This document shows positions 11,837-22,350 of a DNA stretch of 64,000 nt, one piece after another. The DNA comes from Sarcophilus harrisii (lineage: Eukaryota > Chordata > Mammalia > Dasyuromorphia > Dasyuridae), in assembly GCF_902635505.1 (NCBI RefSeq), contig NC_045426.1:563419818-563483817 (forward strand), given 5' to 3'. Under the pieces are notes generated by a model. That model was not told the origin of the DNA and made no database searches. It worked only from the letters and a program-made list of their open reading frames with translations. A program made the translations under genes and the position numbers. The first letter of the stretch is position 1. Each line of letters opens with the position of its first letter.

Positions 11837-11837
<1 letters not shown>
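10686..11837. other. Intergenic DNA, nothing recognised
   Basis: AT-rich, with a 22-A run ending at 11050. No coding signal. Confidence 0.3.

Positions 11838-11842
<5 letters not shown>

Positions 11843-11873
<31 letters not shown>
11843..11873 (+). repeat. (CA)n microsatellite
   Basis: About 15 CA units. Confidence 0.95.
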
Positions 11874-11876
<3 letters not shown>

Positions 11877-13977
11877 TCAGGGTACCAGTGCATATTATAC
11901 GTTGTGATAATTTTACAGCCAGGAAGATATGTTCAGGAACTAAAATAGTACATTTTTCCTTTGAACTGACAAAAAGAACCTTGGGCAATTTTGAAAGCTG
12001 TGCTGGGTGCTTGTTAGAAGTGAGTGATTCACAAAATTTTCTGTAAGACTTGTACAAACACAGTGTGCATGAGATTGCAAAGGATCTGAAACACAGACCC
12101 AAACCCTGAGCTCCTGGTCTGAAGCGGTGAGCCTCCTTGTACAGCTGTCTCAGAGTCCTCTGGAATCTCCAATATGACTGCTCCCACATGGATGCAGACA
12201 TGCTATGGACCCCAAGCTTCCAGTTACCAGCACTGTCTGAATATGTGGTATTGCTATCAGTGCTTGTGCCAAAAAAACAAAGAATCCTTACCTTTCTGAA
12301 GCGAGAGAAAGAGAGAGAGAGAGAACTCAAAGCAGTTGGATTCCAGAGCTTCTTGGTGACCCCTGGTTATTGCAAAGGATCTGAGGTTGAGGTAGGTACC
12401 TACAAGGAATTCCTGTACATCCCAACTACTTCTATCCATGCTTACTTACAAAGAAGGGGGAGTTGGAGAGGGAGAGGAGGAAGGATTCCTTCTCAGAAAG
12501 AAGAGTACAAAGTAGTCAGTAAGCCTTTCCTTTTAGGAAAGAAAAAAGAAGAGGGGACATTGAGGGATTTTCTTTGGGGATTTGGAGCATTAACAAAAGC
12601 AGATTCCTGGGTTCTAGTTGCATAGGAAAAAAAAATCTTTTCCTGCTTTTATGATTTGTTTTCATTACTTCCTTACTTGAATTCTCAAGTAAGGGTCACT
12701 GCCATAGATAGCTAAGATGTATGTGTATGTCATCTAAACCTGTATGTTTCTTGATATAAAATAAGTAAATCTATAGAAGTACATGTATAATAAAGGAATA
12801 TTGCTTTATTTTTTAAATCCTTTAAGAAAGAGAGACAGCCAGACAAAGGCACCAAAAAAAAATAGACTGTCTGGCCAAGAAAGAAATTGCTGGCAAGAAT
12901 AGATGAACCTAGCTATTAGCTTTCCTGCAGCTGCTTAACCTACGTCCAGTGCAAGGAGATCCCACTGCTGCCCTGAAGTGTGAGCTCCCTGGGCTTCTCC
13001 AGAGGAAGATTTTGGCCTAACTGGACTTGGGCTTTCCCCTTTGGGTTTAGAGGTCATCAAGACAAAAAAAAAAAAAAAAAAAAAAGGAAAAGGAAAAGGT
13101 ATTAAGAAATTATCTTCATTAAAAATAAAAAAAAAAATTTTTTTAATGGCCTACACCAAAAAAAAAAAAAAAAAAAAAGTATGCTCCGTATAAACTTCAA
13201 GTATATTTTTTTTCATTTCCCAAAGAGAAAGGTAAAGATCTGGTCAGGCACTTGTTTGCAACAAATCTATAAATGTTTTTTAAATAGAAAAGAGACCCTT
13301 GTTTTCTTTCCTACTCAAGGAAGTACTCTTTCTCTCCTCCCCAAACAAATGGGAAATTCTGTAGAAGTGTACCCAGTGGTAGATACTCAGAGCAGACAGG
13401 CTGAGCTCTAGGCAGCCCACAGCTGAGAGGAACAATGAACTTTATGTTCCTCTAGTACAAATCACACACTTTCCCGTTGCTAATAAAGACTTTTTATATA
13501 ACTGCAGTCAGGCAGGAACTCCAGAGGGTGTGGCACTTGTGAGATAATCACATCCCCAGGGTGGCAGATGAATTTGGCTATGGGTACATAATCTTTCCAC
13601 AATACGGGGGAAATATCTCAAGATAACGTAGCCACTCCTGTCAGGCCTAATCAATCCAGCCTTGTCACTTAGAAAGTCTCACTTGCTGTCACCTCAGCTG
13701 CTCCTTTCCTATCAAAAGTTCAGCTCTGAGCCTGTGCCAATCATATTTTTTCCAAATATCCACCTAACATTTGTCTAAGGGTGGAATTGTCAAACATGAG
13801 AGTAAAAAAGTCTTCCCTATGACCAACCACAAGGTCAGACAAAGCTCGACCTTGCAAATGGGCAGAGAAGAACTTTGGGTTTCTGTTAGATATCTGACAA
13901 AAAACAAGTCCCAAGACACATATTTCATTTGGGGGGGAGTTTGACTTGGTCATGTGAGGAGGGAAGCTTCATGGGGC
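11874..13977. other. Intergenic DNA, nothing recognised
   Basis: Contains A runs (about 13062-13085 and 13158-13178) and a short GA tract at 12302-12325. Overlapping open frames at 11836-12625 on both strands have no family resemblance. Confidence 0.3.
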
Positions 13978-14190
13978 ACTATTAAGTGACTTGTCCAGAA
14001 TATATAATGATAATAAAAACAATAAGAACAATAACCACCACAATAATAATTGCATTTGTATAGCATTTTAAAGCTTTAAAAAGCATTCTACATGGATCCT
14101 TCAATGATTCTGTTATATGGGAGCTCTTGTTATTCTCTTTTTTCAAATAAGGAAATTGAGAGGGAGGTGTCATTTGGCTTGACAAGTATT
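13978..14190 (-). repeat. MIR SINE
   Basis: Reverse-oriented: TTGTATAGCATTTTAAAGCTTT, AGCATTCTACATGGATCCTTCA, TTTTCAAATAAGGAAATTGAG. AT-rich expansion (ATAATAA units) at its start. Confidence 0.6.
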
Positions 14191-14199
14191 TGAAAAGCA

Positions 14200-14428
14200 A
14201 CTGATAGATAATACAGTAGATAGAGCTTGAAGTTAAGAAGACCTGAATTCAAATATGACCTCTGTCATTTATTAGCTGTGTGATCCTGGGCAAGTCACTC
14301 AATCCTGTTTGCCTCAGTTTCCTCATCTATAAAATAAACTAGAGAAGGAAATGGCAAACCACCCCAGTATCTTTGCCAAAAAAACCTCAAATGGGGTCAT
14401 GAAGACTCAGACATGACTGAACAACAAC
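14200..14428 (+). mobile_element. Marsupial CORE-SINE (MAR1/WSINE-like), near full length
   Basis: tRNA-like head (ACAGTAGATAGAGCTTGAAG), CORE (GAAGACCTGAATTCAAATAT, GCTGTGTGATCCTGGGCAAG, CCTCAGTTTCCTCATCTATA) and the diagnostic tail: GAGAAGGAAATGGCAAACCA, CCAGTATCTTTGCCAA, AAATGGGGTCATGAAGACTC, ACATGACTGAACAACAA. This tail is characteristic of marsupial MAR1/WSINE elements, which makes it the best evidence for a marsupial host. Confidence 0.8.
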
Positions 14429-14811
14429 CCCCCTCCCCAGCCCTCAATCCTTTCAAAGTGAGAATCAAAAGATATAACATACATTATGTTTATATAGCAC
14501 TATGTAAGTGTGAGTCATTATCGTCATCCAACTTATTTCTGTGAAAATACCTTTTAACATCTTTAAAGTTAGCCTTGTTCAAATGGCTTTCTTTTGTTTC
14601 CTCCAATCTCCAGACACCCCCTACCATAACTTCACTTTAATTCAGAAAATCAATACTTTGATTTATCAAGTTGAAATCCATCACTCCCCATCCGTACCAA
14701 TCCCTCTACCCCACATCTTTCTATTATTCACCATGGCAGCATGACATGGTTCTACCAAGGTATCAGGAAATCTGCTTCATCTCTGCTTCTAGTCTTAATT
14801 ACTCTCAACTC

Positions 14812-14935
14812 TGCTTCTAACCATATGATCTTGAGCAAGTCATTCTGGGCCTTTTAGCCTCAGTTTCTTCATCTGTCAATAAGTACTCAATGAACCCTCA
14901 AGTTCCTTTCTACCCTAAAATTCTATAATTTTTTT
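14812..14935 (+). repeat. MIR SINE fragment
   Basis: CTAACCATATGATCTTGAGCAAG, TTAGCCTCAGTTTCTTCATCTG, CAAGTTCCTTTCTACC, ATTCTATAATTT tail. Confidence 0.65.
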
Positions 14936-15017
14936 GTGAGGAAGACATAAGTCCTTAGAGCAAGTTTACATAATTGTTCATATGAGTACCCAAGAAACAC
15001 TGGAAAGGAGAAGAAAT

Positions 15018-15215
15018 CGGGCAATCATGAATTTAGAGATAAAAGGAACCTGAGAGGCCATTTTGTCTAATTATCTTATTTTACTGAGTATGAAACTGAG
15101 GACCAAAGAGGGAGAATGCTATACTAGGATGACATAGTTATCAGGGAACAGACAGCATTTGAACCCAGGTCTTCTGAGTCCAGACCCATGTGCCATACTG
15201 CCTCTGCATCTATAA
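15018..15215 (-). repeat. MIR-type SINE
   Basis: Reverse-oriented: TAAAAGGAACCTGAGAGGCC, TATTTTACTGAGTATGAAAC, TTGAACCCAGGTCTTCTGAG, GTGCCATACTGCCTC. Confidence 0.65.
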
Positions 15216-15533
15216 CTTTTTTATCCAGTAAGGATGCAGATGGGCTATGAAGTGAGTTTATTTCCATATTACAAATCATGATTGCATATTCTTGTCCAAG
15301 GTGTTAAGTTGATGTGGACTGCCCATCAGTGTCTAGCTGTAAAACCACTGGGGGCACATCTGCTGTGGATGCTCCCACAAGAGTTCTCAGTTTGCAAAGA
15401 TTTAAGTCAAATGAACTTATATCATCCACAAGGCAAAACAATTCAGCCAGATTACTGGAAGTCGGCTTTTAAAGACTTTCTTTTCCAGGGAATTCATTCA
15501 CTGGGAGACGTAAGTAGAGTTTCCTGATTTTGT

Positions 15534-15548
15534 CCACTAGATGGGGGC
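15534..15548 (+). promoter_or_regulatory. Candidate CTCF-type motif
   Basis: CCACTAGATGGGGGC matches 14 of 15 positions of the core CCASYAGRKGGCRSY as I recall it; the mismatch is G for C at position 12. A single motif match in 64 kb is weak evidence of binding. Confidence 0.3.
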
Positions 15549-15579
15549 ACAGCTCCATCTCAGTCTGCAGATAGACAAG

Positions 15580-16147
15580 TGGAGTGAGAGAAACAAAAAG
15601 ACAGTGAGGGGGGAGGGAAGAAGGGGGAGAGAGACAGACAGACAGAGAGAGACAGAGAGAGATAGAGAGAGAGACAGAGACAGAGAGACAGAAACACAGA
15701 GACAAAGAGAGAAGGAAGGGAGGGAGAGAGGATAAGACAGGAAAGAAAAGAAAGAGAAACAAACTCAGAGACACATCCACAGGGGCAGAGAGACAGAAGA
15801 TACACAGAGGAGCCAGAGAGACAAAGATTCTAAGAGACTGAGACATAGGAACAGATAGAAACAGAAAGACAGAAGACACAGAGAGACAGACAAAATCAGT
15901 GATAGAAAAAACAAGGGGGACAGACAGCAGACAGACATAGAGACAGAGAGACAGATTCAGTTATAGAGAAACGGGGGAGGAGGGCAAAAAAGAAACAGAC
16001 AGAGACAGAGAGACAGAGACAATGATAGAGAAATCGAAGGGAAAAGAGAAAAAAAGGACAAAAAAAAACAGAGACAGAGACAGAGAGACAGAGAGACACA
16101 GAGGGAGACAGAGACAGAGACAGAGAGACAGAGAGAGACAGAGAGAG
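15580..16147 (+). repeat. Long polypurine (GAGACA)n-rich tract
   Basis: About 570 nt almost without T, built from GAGA, GACA and GAGACA units with A and G runs. It ends abruptly at a T run (16148). The apparent Ser/Leu/Val/Cys-rich minus-strand open frames across it are by-products of the repeat. Confidence 0.9.
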
Positions 16148-16741
16148 TTTTTTTTTGTTTGACCAGGAACTAGAGGCATAAAGAAATACTAGTCCACTTT
16201 TCCAAACTGGAGGCTCAATTCCATTGAATTCAGTATATCACGGGAAACATACAGCATCAATTTCTATGAAAATGAAACAATGGACTTATCACCACTAATG
16301 ATCAAATCTGGAAGCTGCCTGTTACTTGGATTCTAGTGGATGCTAGAAGGAAATACAGATGATCTCATTTAGCATGCCCCTCAAATAAGCAGTTACAAAT
16401 CATTAATTATTTTAATTTGTGATTTTTCCTATACATTCTTAGTAATCATTTACCAAAATAGGAAAGGATGACAGTGGTGGAAATCTCAAAAAATGTTTTC
16501 TTGGCTGTTTTTACATATAACAAACGTATTGATTCTTTCTACCATCTCTTATCTTGGAAGGGTTATTCTGTTCCAAGTTTGACATGCTGTAAGGACTCTG
16601 TATGGGCTATTCCTCTCTCCTGGTAACCACACACATAATTGGACTCCAAGAGCCAGTTTGCCAAAAGGCAAGCCCTGATGAAAATCACTCTTTTTAGTAC
16701 AGCCAGAGCCATTTGCCCTAGAGGTGTGCTCTCAAGTACGG

Positions 16742-16787
<46 letters not shown>

Positions 16788-19097
16788 GAAAAACCAGATG
16801 AACAACCCACAAACATGATCATCCTTCTTCCTTCCCAACCCCCCTGCTTTCCCCTTCTGTGGCCTCTCTGATCTTCCCTGCCCCCTCTACAGCCCCAGTG
16901 GGCCCTAGCCATTCCCCCTGGTTATTTTCCTCTTATCCTAACAAGATTCAAACATAGGAGGCAAGCCATTCAAGCCCAAGCAAAGAGACCCAGGAAATAA
17001 ATTCCATATAAGGTGTAAATCCAGGCCAATTACTTAGGAGTTATCTCCATTTCATGAATCAGCATATGACATATAAACTATTTATCATAAAATAAAAGAT
17101 ACCATCAACAAAAAAGTCGATAAAGGGTTTTGAATGAATTTCTGTGTTTTAAATGGATTTAAATTATCAGAGATATTGGTTCTTTATTTTCAATGGGATT
17201 TAAGTTTTCTTGCTTACCTTTTGCTCCACCCAAGTAACCCCAGGCCACTTAAAATCCTTACTTTTTCTGAATCAAATATTCATTCCTTCTCCTTTTTCCT
17301 TTCAACACTAATAAGAGGCAACTTGCCCACTTCACTCTTGCTCATTTGGGGAATTTCCCATCAAGGATCTTTATCTTAAAGGCCTGTTCTGGGTGTTCTG
17401 ATTGGTTGCAACTGATGAACCTAGTATTTCTTTTTAAAGCTCAAAGTTTTTTATTTTTAAGATCCTACTTAGACCAGGTTATAAATAAGCACTTTCCCTC
17501 ACATTTCTACACTTTTGTTAATACCAATTAATATAGAAATGTTTAAATACATATATAAACACATATATGTATGTATTTATCGTGTGCTTTGATGCTTAGG
17601 GGGTAACTTTTCTTCCTGAACTTCATTACTCTCCATCTAACACTGTAATTAATACTATCTATCTCTCCAGCATGGATGAATGACTTATACAAAAACCACG
17701 ATAAAAAAATAAGACAGAGCAGGTGCAATGCCAATAAATGTTTTTGTTGGCTCCTCCAATCTGATTCTGCCTATAGACTTGATCCAATCCCTTTGCTCTC
17801 AGTCACACCCTACCTTCCACTACCACCCACCATTCTTTCCTGAGCCAAATGAACACACAACTCCCATCAATGCCTGTGAGGGTAGAATTTTGCAATTATA
17901 GTTTAATAAAATTCACTTCATTAAACTTTAAAGTTCTAGCAAACTTTTGTAGACTATTTTATAATCATCATTTTTAATTTCCTGTATTTGTATAGGTTCT
18001 TTCCATTCTGAGTGTTCTCTGTTGTTGCACCAAAAGATATTATAGAATCAGTTTCAAGTAGACAGGCGGCAAATATATAACTATCCCTCTTAGAGAAGAA
18101 GAAATAGGGCATAGATGGACATCTGGTCCTAGACTTCTAGTGTAAGTTACTAGTGTAGCTAAGAGTTGATCACATGTCATCCTTATGTTACAGTCACCCT
18201 TTAGCTAATAAGGAGAGTCATTTCTCTAACATGTGCTTCAGTTTTTCCTAAGATAAATTAAGTAGGAGACAGTTTCACATCCCTGTCAAATCTTTCCTGG
18301 AGGGGCTAACCATTGATTAATTCCATTGAAATAATTTGAAAACGTTTAACCCTCCCTCTTCCCCAAGGCATTTTCCCTGGACTTCATCGTGTGTATCATT
18401 TTTGAGATGAAAAAAAAATGAATTTTTGTGGTGTACACTGAACATAGGCAAAGTTTAGATTAAGTAGCCATGCAACTAATTTTCTGTAGAAATGGAAAAC
18501 AACCATGGAGAACACCCACACTCAATACAGAAAGAGATCAAGGTTAGAAAAAATATTGACACAAGACCTTTTAAAACAAATAGTTGTAACCCCACTAAAT
18601 GGAATGACCAAAACGATTATGGCTGAAGGAAGCATCAAAGCAGATAGTACCAACTAATATTGACTATCACTTGTCACAATCTTTTTCTCCTCTTACCATC
18701 CATCTTGCCAGCTTCTATTCTTCTCCTCCCTCTGCTACTAAATGGATCCTATTTTTAAGAATGAAAGATGGGAAGCGGGTCAGACAAAGGGCCACATGAA
18801 GAAAATACCCCAGAAGGCCAGGAAAAGGTTACATTGAAAAACCTTCAGATCCCTTTCCCAAAAGGTTTCTTCCTGTTTTCTCTCACGTTTTCACTGCCAC
18901 TAACCCCAACAAACCTTGAACACAATGGGATTTGTATCCATACCTTACAGTCAGATAAACTCTCCATTTATTAATTCAACTGAGGCCAGTTCAAAGTTTA
19001 AAAGCCTCATTGTGATTGTTATTTTACAATCAGATCAGTAATTTCATTGATATAAGGAATTCTCATAGAAGAAACATCTTCAACCAATACCTGTAGC
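16148..19097. other. Intergenic DNA, nothing recognised
   Basis: No exon or clear repeat apart from the CA tract at 16744-16785. AT-rich from 17000, with a TATATG-rich patch at 17548-17582. Confidence 0.3.
16744..16785 (+). repeat. (CA)n microsatellite
   Basis: About 21 uninterrupted CA units. Confidence 0.95.
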
Positions 19098-19205
19098 CTT
19101 GAAAAGTTAAGTGACTTACCTGGGGTCACACAGTTAGTAGTATATGTCAGCCACAGAACTTGAAACTAGGTTTTTCTAACTGAAGTTGGCTCTCTAGCCA
19201 TTATA
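19098..19205 (-). repeat. MIR SINE fragment
   Basis: Reverse-oriented: TGAAAAGTTAAGTGACTTACC, GGGGTCACACAGTTAGTAGT, TTGGCTCTCTAGCCATTATA. Confidence 0.65.
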
Positions 19206-19255
19206 TCCCGACTGTATCATTCTCTGTCTTTCAAAATCTTTCTAGGAAATCAAAA

Positions 19256-19283
19256 GTTAAAAATAAATAAATAAATAAATAAA
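19256..19283 (+). repeat. (AAAT)n short tandem repeat
   Basis: About six AAAT/AATA units. Confidence 0.9.
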
Positions 19284-19439
19284 CTTCAGGTATAAAGTTG
19301 CCAATTTTATAGAGACAAAAGCGAGTCTAACCTGGTCTGATTCTATCACAGATCATCAATTTAGAGCTAGAAAAGATCTATAATGCACACACACACAGAG
19401 AATTTTACTCTGAAGGTTTTTCCCCCCCTTGGGCTTGTA

Positions 19440-19640
19440 GTTTGATATAGCAGAAAGAATATATAACTTGGAATTAGATAATGAGTCCAAGCTTATTTGG
19501 TTCTAATACTCAATAACTAATCACTTGGACAAATCATTTAACTTTCCTAAACCTCATCTGTAAAATGAGGATCACTTCTAACCTCAGGGACTTGTAGTAA
19601 GAAAAGCACTTTGTAAACCATAAAGCACTATATGAATAGA
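19440..19640 (+). repeat. MIR SINE
   Basis: ATATAGCAGAAAGAATATAT head, CACTTGGACAAATCATTTAAC, CTAAACCTCATCTGTAAAATG, AAAGCACTTTGTAAACCATAAAG, CACTATATGA. Confidence 0.7.
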
Positions 19641-20769
19641 AACTAGTTTATGCCCAGATCCATAACCTGAAATGTATTAACTAGTCATGGTTAAGACCCA
19701 TTCTTTTCATAAGGCCTGATTAATTTCTTTGTCTCTTATCCTAATTAGTTCCTAGGCCTACCCTGGCCACATGGATCTTTATGGCTATCCACTCTCAAAC
19801 CCCTAGACCTTCCCTATAGGTAGTTCTCTTCTCCAGTGTTTGATTCCCTTGATGTCATTTCATATCCCCTTGACACAATGTCTACAAAATACTTAACTGG
19901 CTTCCAGTTTTCCATTTGTTGGCAGGATCTGAATAATAGCTACATTCCATGATCAATAAACACTTATTTCCCACTTTTCAATTTCATTTACTTTCCTGTG
20001 ACCTCACATTGATTATTCATGTGTGTTCCCAAGAAAGGGGCTCACTCTTCAGATCTTACCTTAGAAATGGACAATATTTCAACATTTTAAGCGCCTTGTG
20101 TATACTTTTTTTTTAACTGAGAAGTATAGACGGCTTCCACCCACAATAAGAGAAGGATTGTTTTAACACAGGTTGATTATAGGCTATTGCTTCCCCCATT
20201 CTACAGTGGCAATTGGACAAGTTTATTTTGTAAACAGATGATTTCGTTCCTCTACTGAGGATTATATTTCACACATCCATTGTTTGTGCTTTGGCTGCTG
20301 TATGTAGTAAGAAGGCCCAGTGAAGTTGACTAAACATTTGTATAATCTTACTTACAAATACTCCTTTCTGCCAGATGTAAATATTTGCTGTGTGTGTGTG
20401 TGTGTGTTTTCTGCATGGCAGCACAGTAAATAGACCTCTTTCCCCTCAGATTCTCTTCTTTTACAAGGTTCTGTTTTACATGTGGTAATCATACAACGTG
20501 ATGACTGTAGGATTTTCAGAACAGTCAATTTCAAGAAAGAAAAGCATTCCTTTAACAAAGCTTTGTCAGGCCACGTGCCCCATATTTTAGTTCAGAGAAT
20601 TACTGTACAGCTATTTGATTACAAATCCCTACTGGGAAGGGATTGCTAAGGATAAGTTGCTTCCTACTTAGAAACTAAAAAATAGTATGACTGTCAAGGC
20701 TGAGCTCAGTCATCTCTTATTTTTAATAATATATAAATTTAGTTCTTCCAGGTTTCACAATTCATAGGA
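19641..20769. other. Intergenic DNA, nothing recognised
   Basis: Unique-looking sequence with a short GT run at 20390-20408. 20100-20650 is repeat-free and could hold conserved non-coding DNA, but nothing specific is seen. Confidence 0.3.
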
Positions 20770-20935
20770 ATTTGAACTGAAATGGACTTTAAAGACCATC
20801 TAATATTAACTCCTTCATTTTACAGTTAAGGAAACTGAGACACAGAAATATAAATACTCTCTGACCATATTGGTGAAGACAAATTTAAACTCAGGTTTTC
20901 TGACTGCAAAAAATTATTCTTTTCACTGTATGTTA
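20770..20935 (-). repeat. MIR SINE fragment
   Basis: Reverse-oriented: CTCCTTCATTTTACAGTTAAGG, AAACTGAGACACAGAAATA, AACTCAGGTTTTCTGACTGC. Confidence 0.65.
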
Positions 20936-21035
20936 TGAAGCAAAATTGTTGGACATATCCAAAAACTGGGATGGCTCTAGGGGAAAAGGTCAATTAGGGA
21001 AAGTTAACTCTAGCTCTCCATACATACGTCCCAAC

Positions 21036-21062
21036 TTTTTTTTTTTTTTTTTTTTTTTTTTT
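21036..21062 (+). repeat. Poly(T), 27 nt
   Basis: Uninterrupted T run, possibly the A-tail of a lost minus-strand retroposon; no element is recognisable beside it. Confidence 0.9.
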
Positions 21063-21069
21063 GCCCTTT

Positions 21070-21190
21070 CTCAATAAATAATTTGGTCCATAAGTATATA
21101 TTAAGTAATTATTATATACTGGTACTGGGATAGATAGTGAGAATACAATGACTGAAATGAAAGTCCCTGCCTCAAGGAGATTGCATCCTA
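21070..21190 (+). repeat. Fragment of the old repeat seen at 1385 and 8200
   Basis: TATATTAAGTAATTATTATA, GATAGATAGTGAGAATACAATGA and TCCCTGCCTCAAGGAGATTG give the same order of words as the other copies. Confidence 0.4.
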
Positions 21191-21451
21191 TCAGGATGGA
21201 AGCTATCATATTGCAGTGTCCTCTCCCTCTACCAGTCCCTCCTCAAAGAGGAGGAGGGGGTTATTCAGAGCTTTCCTGCTGCTACATAATAAAATCTGTT
21301 CATATTAGTAATTTTACATAATACCCTTTCCTAGAGATTTTTGCACTTGAAAAAAGGAACTTGGGAGCAAATAATGATCACTGTCAGTTGAAATTTAGTT
21401 ATCATCACCAATCAGCAAGGATGAATATGGTACATTTAGTTTGGACAGTTT

Positions 21452-21474
21452 GGGGCGGGGGGGGGGGGGGGGGG
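21452..21474 (+). repeat. G-rich run
   Basis: Twenty-two G with one C interruption; could form a quadruplex and is hard to sequence. Confidence 0.9.
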
Positions 21475-21776
21475 TGTAGAATAGGTTTAAAGTCTTTAAT
21501 GTACCTTTGAAATCACATTATCTACTCTGGAACAAAGTAGACAGGTGGAATGACAGAGTCAGGTTCCCCAAAGATAGTCTAGAATGACAGGGCAAATTTA
21601 ATAATATGAACTTTAATGGTCCTGTGTTATAATTTTTAAAAATCCATTTTTGTAAGTTATAGGAATGGGTGAGGAATAGCTAGACTACTGTTCCTATGAA
21701 AAAGAACCAATGGATTTAATGGACTGAAATCTTCAAGTGATTCATCAGTAGGGTATGGTTCCCTCCCTACCCCCAA

Positions 21777-22350
21777 AGCTAAAAAGGACCTTGGGCTGCA
21801 TAAATAGATAACAAGATATCAAGAACAAAGGAGAGCATTGTCTTACCCTTCTCTGCCCTGGCCAGACCACATCTGTGTTCATTTCTAAGTACCATATTTT
21901 AGAAAGGACAGTGAAAACCTGAAGTTTTTCCAAAGGAGGATCAACAGTATGGTTAGAGATCTAGAGATCATGCCATACAATGAACATCTCAACGAAATGG
22001 GGCTGTTTAATTTGAAAAAGTGAAGACTTAAAAAGAATATGACCATATTCAAGTATTAGAAAGCCATGAAAGGGGGATGACACTTGTTTTGCTTGAGTCA
22101 AAGACAGAACTGAGAAGAGATTGAATAAATCTCTTCAGAATGATAAGAAGGAAAAACTAAACATTTGGAACTTCCCACAAGTTGAACAGGTTTCCATGGT
22201 AGATGCTGTGTTATCTATCACTAGACATCTTCAGGTGGAATCTGGAAGACCACTTGTCAGGCATATTGTGTTGGAGATTTCATATTTAAGTATGCCCTTG
22301 AAGATCCCTTTCTATTCTAATTATTTATTGATTCTGTTGGAGTAGACATA
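21777..22350 (+). mobile_element. CR1/L3-type LINE 3'-end fragment
   Basis: The order of words follows the CR1/L3 3' end: TTCTAAGTACCATATTTTAGAAAG, TTTTTCCAAAGGAGGATCAAC, AACGAAATGGGGCTGTTTAATTTGAAAAAGTGAAGA (split by drift), ATGACCATATTCAAGTATTAGAA, AATGATAAGAAGGAAAAACT, GAAGACCACTTGTCAGGCATAT. In frame pieces such as NEMGLFNLKK echo the CR1 reverse transcriptase end NELGLFSLEKRR. Heavily decayed, 5' truncated. Confidence 0.65.

Noticed and set aside
11836-12625. Overlapping 162-164-residue open frames on both strands
   Set aside because: They run into a CA repeat on one strand and a GA tract on the other, with no conserved motif.
15580-16147. Repeat array that might suggest a CRISPR
   Set aside because: Units are short degenerate GAGA/GACA with no unique spacers; this is vertebrate simple-sequence DNA.
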